DNA of 64,000 bases from Lathyrus oleraceus (Eukaryota; Streptophyta; Magnoliopsida; Fabales; Fabaceae). Location: the NCBI RefSeq assembly GCF_024323335.1, contig NC_066584.1:424097319-424161318 (forward strand), written 5' to 3'. Shown one piece after another: positions 34,012 through 45,766 of this stretch (position 1 is its first letter; each line of letters opens with the position of its first letter). Below the pieces are notes generated by a model. That model was not told where the DNA came from. It did no database searches and was given only the letters and a program-made list of their open reading frames with translations. Position numbers and translations under genes: made by a program.

Positions 34012-35061
34012 TTATGCAGTAGCATAGAATATATCATTCAAATAAATTGAGCAACAAATGTTCTTTATTATAAATGAAAAACCAAACTTGTCCAAACAAG
34101 AAACGGAAATAATATTTCTGTTAATTGCAGGTACATAATAACAATTCTCTAACTGAACTATTAAACCACTAGGTAAATTCAATACATAAGTTCCTACGGC
34201 TAAAGCAGCAACCTTTGCTCCATTGCCAACTCGTAGGTCAACTTCACCTTTTGTCAAATCTCTACTCCTTTTTAGCCCCTGCACATTGGTACAAATGTGA
34301 GAACCGCATCCAGTATCTAATACCCATGATGCAGAAGTAGATAAATTAATTTCAATAACAAAAATACCTGAAGTTGAAGTCTCTACTCCATTCTTCTTGT
34401 CTTCTAGGTACTTTGGGCAATTTCTCTTCCAGTGTCCGGTCTTACCGATATGGAAGCAGGTGCCTTCCTTTGTTATGCCTCCACTAGGCTTCAAAGCAGC
34501 AACAATGGGTTTGGGTTTGTCAACTTCCTTGCTTTTCCCTTTATCACCCTGCTTGGTGGGTCTTTTGTTCTGTGTCTTTCCATTTCCGATCATCAGAATG
34601 GACTTCCCTTTTAACTTCAAATTCTGCTCAACAGTTCTTAACATGGCTAGTAGTTCAGGAAGAGATTTGTCCATATCATTCATATTGAAATTTAGGACAA
34701 ATTGACTGAATCTATCTGGCAACGATTGCAAGATTAAATCAGTCGCAAGTTCCTTTCCGAGGGGAAAACCCAACCTCTCAAGGTTCTCCACATACCCAAT
34801 CATCTTGAGCACATGGGGACCTACAGAGGCTCCCTTAGCTAACTTGCCTTGAAAAAGGGCTTTTGAAACTTCAAACCTTTCATGCCTTGCTTGCTCTTGA
34901 TAGATTATCTTCAGGTGTTCGATCATATCGAACGCTGCCATGTTCTCATGTTGCTTTTGCAACTCTGAGTTCATGGTAGCTAGCATGAGATAAGCAGTTT
35001 CATTGGCGTCATCGACATGCTTCTTATAAGCATCTCTTTCTGCCTTAGGAACCGCTTCCAA
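34012..35061 (-). pseudogene. gag: Gag and protease of copia element 1, N-terminus deleted
   Basis: A 349-residue frame. Residues 1-170 match copia Gag (MLATMNSELQKQHENMAAFDMIEHL, GYVENLERLGFPLG). The zinc knuckle near residue 210 reads CFHIGKTGHWKRNC, so its second Cys has become Ile. The protease motif VLDTGCGSHIC at about residues 246-256 keeps the catalytic Asp-Thr-Gly. Compared with element 2, about 55 N-terminal residues, the start codon and some leader (roughly 400 bp) are deleted at about 35052, at a short shared sequence. The apparent start ATG is therefore secondary. A stop at 34012-34014 separates it from integrase. Confidence 0.85.
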
Positions 35062-36449
35062 TTGTATCTAATACAACTCTCGAATATTTTAGTTGGATGA
35101 ATAACTCCTTATTCCAATCCATCACATGGATCATTTCCAACTCTTACTTCTAAACATATATAATCTTATTATAATTTGTTTAGTTAAGTTTGACGCATTG
35201 TTTTAGCAATTGGATATTACAATTATCCCATCGCACCTTACTAATATAGAACATGCACCTCGCATAGGCGAAACCTACATTATCCGATACTAGTCTTGAT
35301 GAGTGCTAAAACTTGGAAAGCATAAACTTAATATTTAATTTTGAGGGAATTTGCAATTATTCTGATCTCACCGGCTTATTTATCATATAAATCGTCTCTC
35401 ACATGCATCAACATACATTCACATGCATCAACATACATAATGAAACAATTATGGCCCCTAGCGCAATTGTTCTCCCAAGCCAATGAGAGAACCTAAGCTA
35501 ACCTAATAACGATATAAGCTTCTCCAAGCAAGATCTTCAAGGTTATCCTCCTTTGATATTGAATTCTTCTCTTTCTTCATAACATTACATTACATAAAAG
35601 AAACTCGTTTTACATACGAGGGAGTGAGATGAGAAAAGAAGTTACATTAAGAGATTAAAAGAGAGGCACGACACGCAGGTCGTATTTTAAAAACCCAAAA
35701 CAAAATAAAGGAAAACTAAGGCCATAACCGATCACCACAAGACAATAATAATAAACACATTATTATTATTATTATTAATTTTAATTCTTTTAATTAATTA
35801 AAACCAAATTAAATTTCGGCGACCAATCACACTACGCAGAGTTAGCAGGGTCCGTTGCCTGGTCAGCCGAAAATTTTAATGAACAATTCATTTGAAATCG
35901 ACGTCGTTTTTCGCATCAACACTTGATACTTTAAGGCACAACTCTTGCACAGTCACAACCCTAATTGCATAACTCTTTGACAACACAACCCTTGTGCCGT
36001 CATTAACCCTAATGCACCAATTTCAGACCGTCAAACACATCTCGATTGTTGATTCAATATGATTGATCAACACGTCATTGCTTCACCATACTAATGTCGG
36101 ATCAAGAAGTAAACAACCATTGATCGCTCAAAGGAAAATAACCATTAAGTGTTTGAATGAATGAAACAGAAACAGTATATCATATATACCCTATTTTGCA
36201 TCAGTATTACTTATATCATATATATAACTTGATCGATCTCAATTGCATAACCTATGGACGATCGATGTATCGCTGCTTCACCATACTAATGTCGAATTCC
36301 GAAGCATAGTCAACATCAATCATCCAAATCATACACACATGATGCCAAATTTAATTACTCGTTTATTCTTTGATTCATTCTGTCTTTTAATCGTATTAAT
36401 ACAGAAAATACAGAAAATAAACAGCTATCAGATGCATGGTTTCGTAAGT
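35062..36449 (-). other. leader of copia element 1
   Basis: Noncoding DNA between primer site and gag. It has ATT repeats at about 35757-35778 and lacks the GC-rich blocks present in element 2 at 44455-44625 and 44690-44985. Confidence 0.7.
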
Positions 36450-36462
36450 GGCTCTGATACCA
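36450..36462 (-). other. primer-binding site, initiator Met tRNA type
   Basis: TGGTATCAGAGCC on the minus strand, one base after the 5' LTR end (36464). Standard for Ty1/copia. Confidence 0.9.
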
Positions 36463-36463
36463 C

Positions 36464-37181
36464 TGAAGGAGAAGGGCGATCCAAAATGCAACGGAATTTA
36501 AAATTTCTCCTTTAGTGATCCTTACGAATGGGCATGATTAGTGATAGAATTGTTACCTCTTGTGGCGATTGTAACCTTTGATGCAGATCTACGGAGCGAT
36601 CACGAATGTTGAACAATGACAACGCCTCTACTCAGTCCACACGAACGGATTCCTTCAATCTCAGTGCTAGCTGCTACGAATGAAAACTTTGAGTGAGAAA
36701 GAGAGAGAAACGAAATTACAACTACACAAATGCTTCTACACAAGGGTTCTATTTATAGAACCACTTGTGTGGGCTGCAAGCTAAAAAGCCCACTCAAGTG
36801 TATGTGGGCCATATCTTATAATATGCCAAAATCACTTAAGCGCGTGGTACCTTACCATATTTTGTATTCTACTTAAGTACACCGTACCTTACGATGTTCT
36901 ACAATTCACTTAAGGGCACCGTACATTACGGTATTCCTCAGTTACTTTATCTCTCATCAATATGTCCTTTTGTGTGTGACCCTGTAGGTTTTCGCGGCAT
37001 TGGCAATTATATTAAATCACGTGACGATTGAAACCTTTGGTGCAGATCTCTTGTGACGATCAAAAACTTTGATGCAGATCCACGAAGCGATCACGGATGT
37101 TGAACGATGACAACATCTCTACTCAGTCCACACGAACAGATTCCTTCAATCTCAGTTCTAGCTGGTACAAATGAAGGCTTT

Positions 37182-37269
<88 letters not shown>

Positions 37270-38370
37270 AAACGAAATTAATGCAACCGCAATTAATGCT
37301 TCTACACAAGTGTTTTATTTATAGAACCACTTGTGTGGGCTTCAAGCTAAAAAGCCCACTTAAGTGTATTTGGCCCATATCTTATAATATGCTAAATTCA
37401 CTTAAGCGTGTGGTACCTTACCATATTTCGTATTCTACTTAAGTACACCGTATCTTACGATGTTCCACAATTCACTTAAGTGCACCGTACCTTACGGTGT
37501 TCTTTAGTTACTCTATCTCTCATCAATCCGTCCTTTGTGTGTGACCCTGTAGGTTTTCGCGACATTGGCAATTATATTAAATCACGCATTTAACGTAATA
37601 AACAGTGAGCGGTATCTAGCAACACATCACTGCTACCCAAGACACGAAAATGTCATGTGATCTGACAAATCCTTCTGTGATAATACTTATGTGCATAATT
37701 ACCCTTTTGCCCTTATGTCTATATTGAACACAAGTCATAGACCATGTCATCCTTGTCCAGTTCAATATTGGGCCCATAGACATTTATCCTGTTATGCAGG
37801 ATGGGCAAATTCCATCTAGGTCACTCATGTCCCTCAGCATGCTTCGTGGAGTACCCATCAACTGTCTTTATGGTTATCCAGTTACGGACAACGTTTGATC
37901 AGCAATAAAGCACTCGACTCTACATCTAGGGTCCATAGTGGTTTCAGGTCGAAGGGTGGTATACACCATTATCACCATGAGAATAACTTATGACACTTTG
38001 CATAACTTTCTATATAGTATTTTCATAGCGGGTCAATCCGGTATAAATATTACTCTTAATATTCATACCTATGTTTAAGACTTGATAACTCCTTATCCAT
38101 GATCCATGAGATGTGATCATCAGTCTATATACATAATAGTCTTAATGCTTTAATGTTATCCCATTTCACAATAAAGCTCGACTATGGATACTTTAAGAAT
38201 AGTGTCCTTATGTTTAATGTGATCTCATGATTAAGTCACACTTGATACATTAAACAGACTATCTATTCTAGGGACTTTATTAGACAAACATAATAAAGAA
38301 AAAGCTTTTTATTTAGTAAATAATTCGATACAAGTACCAAAAGTATTAGCCTCTAGGACTTACACCAACA
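36464..38370 (-). mobile_element. 5' LTR of copia element 1, chimeric
   Basis: 1907 bp, compared with 1344 bp in the partner LTR. 36464-37020 matches the partner's first 560 bp on the plus strand. At 37020/37021 (AAATCACG|TGACGATT) the sequence jumps back to LTR position about 100 and runs through a second, nearly full LTR to 38370. That second part shares variants with the right LTR of element 2. The GTTAA duplication still follows at 38371. Confidence 0.85.
37184..37265. repeat. compound (GT)n(GA)n microsatellite
   Basis: About 21 GT followed by about 19 GA repeats inside the second half of the chimeric LTR. Frames read through it are artefacts. Confidence 0.95.
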
Positions 38371-39132
38371 GTTAAAGCACAGGGACTAACATGACAATAG
38401 TCTTACTAAAGCACATCGTCTAACATGGCAAGGAAGAAAAACAGAAACTTGTCAAAGCACATGGACTAACATGACAAGGGTCTTACCAAAGCACATGGTC
38501 TAACACGGTAAGGAAGAAAACCAGGAACTTATTAAAGCACAAGGACTAATATGACAAGGGTCTTACCAAAGAACATAGTCTATCATGGTAAGGAAGAAAA
38601 ATTGGAACTTGTCAAAGCACATGGACTAACATGACAAGGGTCTTACCAAATCACAAGGTCTAACATGGTAAGGAAGAAAAACAAGAACTTGTCAAAGCAC
38701 CGGGATTAACATGACAAGGGTCTTACCAAAGAACAGGGTCTAACATGGTAAGGAAAAAAAACAGGAACTTGTCAAAGCATAGGGACTAGCATGACAATGG
38801 TCTTACTAAAGAACAAAGTTTATCATGGTAAGGAAGAAAAATAGGAACTTGTCAAAACACAGGGACGAACATGACAAGGGTCTTACCAAAGCACATGGTC
38901 TAACATGGTAAGGAAGAAAAACACGAACTTGTCAAAGTATAGGGACTAACATGACAGGGGTGTTACAAAAGCACAAGGTTTAACATGGTAAGGAAGAAAA
39001 ATAGGAACTTGTCAAAGCACAAGGTATGACAAGGGTCTTACCAAAGCACATGGTCTAACATGGTAAGGAAGAAAAATAGGAACTTGTCAAAGCACTTGGA
39101 CTAACATGACAAGGGTCTTACTAAAGCACATG
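38371..39132. repeat. 80-bp tandem array, middle part (about 9.5 units)
   Basis: The marker GTCAAAGCAC or its variants is at 38451, 38531, 38611, 38691, 38771, 38851, 38931 and 39011, exactly 80 bp apart; a last shorter step leads to 39086. Each unit is a dimer of related 34- and 46-bp halves (both with CTAACATG and AAAGCACA). CTTACC and GGTAAG can pair within a unit. Starts with the GTTAA and ends with the ACATG target duplication of the flanking copia elements. Confidence 0.9.
39128..39132. repeat. target-site duplication ACATG (left)
   Basis: Matches 46873-46877 across copia element 2. Confidence 0.88.
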
Positions 39133-39402
39133 TGAAGGAGAATTTGCGATCCAAAACGCAACGGAAATTAAAATTTTCTCCTTTAGAGATCCTTACGAAA
39201 GGTCATGATCAGTGATAGAATATTTACCTCTTGTGACGATTGAAACCTTTGGTGCAGATCTCTTGTGACGATCAAAACCTTTGATGCAGATCCACAGAGC
39301 GATCACGAATGTTGAACGATGACAACGTCTCTACTCAGTCCACACGAACGGATTCCTTCAATCTCAGTGCTAGCTGGTACGAATGAAGGCTTTGAGTGTG
39401 TG

Positions 39403-39491
<89 letters not shown>

Positions 39492-40594
39492 AAATGAAAT
39501 TAATGCAACCACAATTAATGCTTCTGCACAAGGGTTCTATTTATAGAACCACTTGTGTGGGCTTCAAGCTAAAAAACCCACTTAAGTGTATTTGACCCAT
39601 ATCTTATAATATGCCAAATTCACTTAAGCGTGTGGTACCTTACCATATTTCGTATTCTACTTAAGTACGCCGTACCTTACGATGTTCCATAATTCACTTA
39701 AGTGCACCGTACCTTACGGTGTTCCTTAGTTACTCTATCTCTCATCAATCCGTCCTTTGTGTGTGACCCTGTAGGTTTTCGCGGCATTGGCAATTATATT
39801 AAATCACACATTTAACATAATAAATAGTGAGCGGTATCTAGCAACACATCACTGCTACCCAAGACACGAAAATGTCATGTTATCTGACAAATCCTTATGT
39901 GATAATACTTATGTGCATAATTATCCTTTTGCCCTTATGTCTATATTGAACACAAGGCATAAACCATGTCATCCTTGTCCAGTTCAATATTGAGCCCATA
40001 GACATTTATCCTGTTATGCAGGATGGGCAAATTCCATCTAGGTCACTCATGTCCCTCAGCATGCTTCGTGGAGTACCCATCAACTGTCTTTATGGTTATC
40101 CAGTTACGGACAATGTTTGATCAACAATAAAACACTCGACTCTACATCTAGGGTCCATAGTGGTTTCAGGTCGAAGGGTAGTATACACCATTACCACCAT
40201 GAGAATAACTTATGACACTTTGCATAACTTTCTATATAGTATTCTCATAGCGGGTCAATCTGGTATAAATATTACTCTTAATATTCATACCTATGTTTAA
40301 GACTTGATAACTCCTTATCCATGATCCATGAGATGTGATCATCAATCTATATACATAATAGTCTTAATGCTTTAATGTTATCCCACTTCACAATAAAGCT
40401 CGACTACAGATACTTTAAGAATAATGTCCTTATGTTTAATGTGATCTCATGATCAAGTCACACTTGAGACATTAAACGGACTGGCTATTCTAGGGACTTT
40501 ATTAAACAAACATAATAAAGAAAAAGACTTTTATTATTAAGAAATAATTCGATACAAGTACCAAAAGTATTGGCCTCTAGGGCTTACACCAACA
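39133..40594 (-). mobile_element. 3' LTR of copia element 2
   Basis: 1462 bp. Carries a compound (GT)n(GA)n microsatellite at 39395-39487, the TATA palindrome near 39533 and the U3 repeats. On the plus strand it ends CTTACACCAACA before the polypurine tract at 40595. Confidence 0.9.
39395..39487. repeat. compound (GT)n(GA)n microsatellite
   Basis: One TTTG interruption at 39417-39420. It occupies the same LTR position as 37184-37265 and the pure GA tract at 45730-45760. Confidence 0.95.
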
Positions 40595-40608
40595 ATCTCC
40601 CACTAGCA

Positions 40609-41164
40609 CTAGGGCCAATCAGGCATACCCTTAATGCCCATAGATCTAGTATGACCATCTTGCTTCTGTTGTGCAAGAGGCTTTGTCAGTGGGTCAGCAA
40701 TATTATCAGGTGTAGGTATTCTGCATATTTTCACATCTCCTCTATCTATTATCTCTCGAATGAGATGATAACACCTAAGTATGTGTTTGGATCGTTGGTG
40801 AGATCTAGGTTCCCTAGCTTGTGCGATAGCACCATTGTTATCATAATAGAGACCAATGGGATCCACGATGCTAGGAACCATACCAAGTTCACTAATGAAC
40901 TTTTTGATCCAAACAACTTCCTTTGCTGCACTTGAGGCAACAATATACTTGGCCACGATTGTAGAATAAACAACTGTATCTTGCTTTGAACTTTTCCAGC
41001 TCACAGCGCCACCATTTAAGCGAAACACATAACCAGATTGCGATCTAAAGTCATCCTTATATGTCTGGAAGCTAGCATCGGTGTATCCAACTACAACCAG
41101 CTCTTCCTGACCTCCATATATCAAGAATGAGTCCTTAGTCCTTCTCAAATACTTAAGGATATTC
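40609..41164 (-). pseudogene. pol: RNase H fragment of copia element 2
   Basis: 179 open residues with GYTDASF, DNNGAIAQA and the MPDWP end. The segment that reads STTEAEY in element 1 reads STIVAKY here, so the catalytic Glu is lost. The frame begins at a deletion junction near 41165, where the connection region present in element 1 is missing. Confidence 0.85.
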
Positions 41165-41372
41165 TGATTCCTAATGTATAGGCTGCTTCACCTAGGTCCT
41201 TCATAGAAAAGCATTTCCCCAACCAAGATTTTACTTGTTGCAGGGTAGGGACATCGTTTCCAATGAGTAATATGTCATCTACATATAATACCAGGAAAAC
41301 GATCATGCTCCCACTAACCTTCTTGTAGACACAAGGCTCATATTCGTTCTTGATCCATGAGTGATACATCAC
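41165..41372 (-). pseudogene. pol: RT catalytic-site fragment of copia element 2
   Basis: A short frame with VLYVDDILLIGND (catalytic Asp pair intact) and WLGKCFSMKDLGEA, bounded on both sides by deletions. The upstream junction near 41355 joins TTCTTGAT to CCATGAG. Compared with element 1, most of the RT fingers and palm is missing. Confidence 0.85.
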
Positions 41373-42120
41373 CTTGATCCGTTATGAGATATCCATATCT
41401 CTCAGGTAGGTGACGTATCCTGCCTGACCTACGCTGGTCTTGTTCTACTTGAGCAGGTTGCTCTTACACAACTACTTGTGTTTCCTGCTCTAATTCCTCC
41501 ATAGGTGTATCAATGCTTTGTGATTCTTGAATTTCTTCAAGCTCTACTTTCCTCCCACTGATTCCTTTGGAATTAAAATCCTTTTCTAGGAAAACTCCAG
41601 TTCGAGCGACAAACACTTTGCCCTCAGAAGGATTGTAGAAGTACTACCCTCCTGTTTCTTTAGGATACCCCACAAATAAGCATTTGTCAGATTTGGGCTC
41701 AAGCTTAGTTGAAACTTGTCGTTTCACATAAACTTCGCAACCCCAAATCTTCATGTAAGACATATGTGGTTTCTTACCACTCCATATCTTATATGGTGTC
41801 TTCTCAACCTTTTTGGATGGAACACAGTTAAGTGTGTAAGCTGTTGTCAATGGTGCATGTCCCCAAAAGGAGTTTGGAAGATCGGCGTGACTCATCATGG
41901 ATCGGACCATGTCCAACAGGGTTCGATTTCTTCTCTCAGATACACCATTCTATTGGGGTGTTCCAGGAGGAGTAAGTTGGGATAGGATCCCACACTCTTT
42001 CAGATGGTCATCAAACTCTAGGCTTGAATACTCATCACCTCGATCTGATCAAAGAGTTTTAATATTCCTACCTAGTTGGTTTTAACTCGTTAGGTTTCAC
42101 CCTTTTGGTATTAATGTTAT
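41373..42120 (-). pseudogene. pol: integrase C-terminal part and linker of copia element 2
   Basis: Open at 41644-41916: MVRSMMSHADLPNSFWGHAP, then TPYKIWSGKKPHMS and VKRQVSTKLEPKSDK. Upstream the DRGDEYS-like catalytic region is partly present and then cut by a deletion near 42083 that removes the HHCC finger and the first catalytic residues. The linker before RT (41380-41640) is present. Confidence 0.8.
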
Positions 42121-43371
42121 AAATAGACATTTCGAGATCAAGGACATATAGTCCATTGCTCATTTGTGCAGTAGCATAGAATATATCATTCAAATAAGTT
42201 GAGCAACAATTGTTCTTTATTATAAATTAAAACCAAACTTGTCCAAACAAGAAATGGAAATAATATTCTTGCTAATTGCAGGTACATATTAACAGTTCTC
42301 TAACTGAATTATTAAACCACTAGGTAAAGTCAATACATAAGTTCCTACGGCTAAAGCAGCAACCTTTGCTCCATTGCCAACTCGTAGGTCAACTTCACCT
42401 TTTGCCAAATCTCTACTCCTTTTCAGCCCCTGCACATTTGTACAAATGTGAGAACCGCATCCAGTATCTAATACCCATGATGCAGAAGTAGATAAATTTA
42501 TTTTTATAACAAAAATTCCTGAAGTTGAAGTCTCTACTCCATTCTTCGTATCTTCCAGGTACTTTGGGCAGTTTCTCTTCCAGTGTCCAATCTTACCGCA
42601 ATGGAAGTAGGTGCCTGCCTTTGCTATGCCTCCACTAGGCTTCAAAGCAGCAACAGTGGGTCTGGGTTTGGCAACTTCCTTGCGTTTCCCTTTATCACCC
42701 TGCTTGGTGGGCCTTTTGTTCTGTCTCTTTCCATTCTCGATCATCAGAATGGACTTTCCTTTTGACTTCAGATTCTGCTCATCAGTTCTTAACATGGCTA
42801 GCAGTTCAGGAAGAGATTTGTCCATATCATTCATATTGAAATTTAGGACAAATTGACTGAATCCATTTGGCAATGATTGCAAGATCACATCAGTCGCAAG
42901 TTCCTTTCCGAGGGGAAAACCCAACCTTTCAAGGTTTTCCACGTACCCAATCATCTTGAGCACATGGGAACTTACAGGGGCTCCCTCAGCTAACTTGCCT
43001 TGAAAAAGGGCTTTTGAAATTTCAAACCTCTCATGCCTTGCTTGCTCTTGATAGAGCATCTTCAGGTGTTCGATCATATCGAACGCTGCCATGTTCTCAT
43101 GTTGCTTTTGCAATTTTGAGTTCATGGTAGCTAGCATGAGACAAGCAGTTTCATTGGCATCATCGACATGCTTCTTATAAGCATCTCTTTCTGCCTTAGG
43201 TGCAGAACTAGGAGGTTCCTCTTCAGGAACAGGTTTCTCCAAGACATACAACTTTTTATCATGTTTGAGGACAATCCTCAGATTTCGGTGCCAATCCAGA
43301 AAATTTGTCCCAAACAATTTTTCCTTGTCAAGGATTGATCACAAAATGTTGTTAGAGGTGTTTGCTGTCAT
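42121..43371 (-). pseudogene. gag: Gag and protease of copia element 2
   Basis: The likely original start is the ATG at 43369-43371. A TGA at 43339-43341, ten codons later, breaks it, and a second in-frame ATG opens 342 residues at 42289-43317 (FLDWHRNLRIVLKHDKKLYV, MLATMNSKLQKQ, GYVENLERLGFPLG). The zinc knuckle reads YFHCGKIGHWKRNC, so its first Cys has become Tyr. The protease Asp-Thr-Gly (VLDTGCGSHIC) is kept. The frame closes near 42289, just before the C-terminal protease segment seen in element 1. Confidence 0.87.
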
Positions 43372-44454
43372 GGTAATCTACATGAGAATTAATGAAAATA
43401 TAAGTATCAATAACATATTTAATTAGGCCTTTAATTAAATATGCTCCCACTATTTTACTCAAAACAAATGACCCTTATCATTTGATTCGGAAAATCCCGT
43501 TGGAAGATTTTCTAGTGGGTCGAGATCCACATTTCACTTTGTTCTAAGTCCGCGTAGGCGGATTACACAAAACTAGGTTATTTAGGTAGGAACTCCTTCC
43601 AATTGTATCTCATACAACTCTCGAAAATTTCAGTTGGGTGAATAACTCCTTATTCCAATCCATCATATGGATCATTTCCAACTCTTGCTTCTAAACATAT
43701 ATAATATTATTATAATTTGTTTAGTTAAGTTTGACCCATTGTCTTAGCAGTTGGATATTACAATTATCCCATCACACCTTACTAATATAGAACATGCACC
43801 TCGCGTAGGCGAAACCTACATTATCCGATACTAGTCTTGATGAGTGCTAAAACATGGAAAGCATAAACTTAATATTTAATTTGAGGGAATTGCAATTGTT
43901 CTGATCTCACTGGCTTATTTATCATATAAATCGTCTCTCTCACATGCATCAACATATATTCACATGCATCAACATACATACACATGCATCAACATACATA
44001 ATGAAACAGTTATGGCCCCTAGCGCAATTGTTCTCCCAAGCCAATGAGAGAACCTAAGCTAACCTAATAACGATATAAGCTTCTCCAAGCAAGATCTTCA
44101 AGGTTGTCCTCCTTTGATATTCAAGGTTGTCCTCCTTTGATATTGAAATCTTCTCTTTCTTCATAACATTGTCTTCTTCTCTTTCTTCATAACATTATAT
44201 TACAGAAGAAACTCGTTTTACATTTGAGGGATTGAGATGAGAAAAGAAGTTACATTAAGAGATTAAAAGGAGAGGCACGACATGCAGGTCGTATTTAAAA
44301 AACTCAAAACAAAATAAAGGAAAACTAAGACCATAACCGATCACCATAAGACAATAATAATAAACACATTATTATTATTATTAATTTTAATTCCTTTAAT
44401 TAATTAAAACCAAATTAAATTTCGGCGACCGATCACACTACGCAGAGTTAGCCG

Positions 44455-44625
44455 GGGGTCCGCTGCCCAGTCAGCGGGAACGGGTTTTCCGCTGTCCGAT
44501 CAGCGAGAACGGGTTTTCCGCTGCCCGATCAGCGAACGGTGGTTCCGCTGATCGATCAGAGGACGGGGGTCAAGGGGGGCCGCGCCCCTTGCGGGGTTGT
44601 AGGGGCAACGCCCCTGTCCGAAATT
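44455..44625. repeat. GC-rich block with CCGCTG...GATCAGCG repeats
   Basis: Three to four copies of a 40-bp unit around CCGCTGCCCGATCAGCG with AACGGGTTTT, followed by GC-rich inverted repeats near 44568-44618 (GGGGCCGCGCCCC; AGGGGCAACGCCCCT). The block is absent from element 1 at 35860. Confidence 0.8.
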
Positions 44626-44689
44626 TTAATGAACAATTCATTTGAAATCGACATCGTTTTGCATCAACACAACTCTTGTGCAGTCACAA

Positions 44690-44985
44690 AACAGAAACCC
44701 CGAGAATTCTGACTCTGTGAATGTGACGACCGTCACAAGCATGTTACAACCGTCACGTCCAGCTTGTTATGACCGTCACAGGTCCATGACGAACGTCACG
44801 CGATCAAAATAACAGAAACACCTAGAATTCTAGATCTGTGAATGTGACGACCGTCACAAAGCATGTGACGACCATCACGTCCAGCTTGTTACGATCGTTA
44901 CAGGTCCATGACGATCGTCACGCGGCCAAAAAACCAGCGCCTTGAAATAGTCAACAGACGTGTTCCAACAAGCCCTCAATTCACA
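44690..44985. repeat. two copies of a block carrying GTGACGACCGTCAC palindromes
   Basis: Period about 122 bp (starts near 44694 and 44816, each with AGAATTCT and CTGTGAATGTGACGACCGTC). Each copy has four GTGACGNNCGTCAC-like palindromes. The block is absent from element 1. Confidence 0.8.
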
Positions 44986-45452
44986 ACTCCTTGACGGCAC
45001 AACCCTTGTGCTGTCACTAACCCTAATGCACCAATTTTAGACCGTCGAACACATCTCGATTGTTGATTCAGTATGATTGATCAACAGGTCATTAATTCAC
45101 CATACTAATGTCGGATTCCGAAGCAAATGACCATTGATCGCTCAAAGGAAAACAACCATTTAGTGTTTGAATGAACGAAACAGAAACAATATATCATATA
45201 TACCGTACTTTGCATTAGGATTACTTATATCATATATAAGTTGATCGGTCTCAATTGCGTAACCTATGGACGATCGATGTATCACTGCTTCACCATACTA
45301 ATGTCGGTTCCGAAGCATAGTCAACATCAACCATCCAACTCGTACACTCATGATGCCAAATTTAATTACTCGTTTAATTAATTGATTCATTATGTCTTTT
45401 AATCATATTAATATAGAAAATAAACATTTATTCGATGCACGGTTTCGTAAGT

Positions 45453-45465
45453 GGCTCTGATACCA
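45453..45465 (-). other. primer-binding site, initiator Met tRNA type
   Basis: TGGTATCAGAGCC on the minus strand next to the LTR at 45467. Confidence 0.9.
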
Positions 45466-45466
45466 C

Positions 45467-45727
45467 TGAAGTAGAATTTGCGATCCAAAATGCAACAGAA
45501 ATTAAAATTTTCTCCTTTAGAGATCCTTACGAATGGTCATGATCAGTAATAGAATATTTACCTCTTGTGACGATTGAAACCTTTGGTGCAGATCTCTTGT
45601 GACGATCAAAAACTTTGATGCAGATCCACGGAGCGATCACGAATGTTGAACGATGACAACATCTCTACTCAGTCCACACGAACGGATTCCTTCAATCTCA
45701 GTTCTAGCTGGTACGAATGAAGGCTTT

Positions 45728-45766
<39 letters not shown>

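Larger units (their letters stand above)
29903..38370 (-). mobile_element. Ty1/copia element 1, minus strand, degenerate
   Basis: LTRs at 29903-31246 and 36464-38370, GTTAA duplication, initiator-Met-type primer site at 36450-36462 and polypurine tract at 31247-31258. Coding order on the minus strand is gag, protease, integrase, RT, RNase H, as in Ty1/copia. Every domain is recognisable, but the gag start is deleted and several nonsense codons and frameshifts interrupt pol. The 5' (right) LTR is abnormally long because it is a join of two LTR segments. Confidence 0.93.
43372..45452 (-). other. leader of copia element 2
   Basis: Noncoding; collinear with the element 1 leader except for two extra blocks described separately. 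It includes TTA repeats at about 44368-44385 and a local duplication near 44105-44195 (AAGGTTGTCCTCCTTTGATAT twice). Confidence 0.7.

Noticed and set aside
37091..37442. Frames with long Cys-Val or Arg-Glu runs
   Set aside because: Translation of the GT and GA microsatellites.
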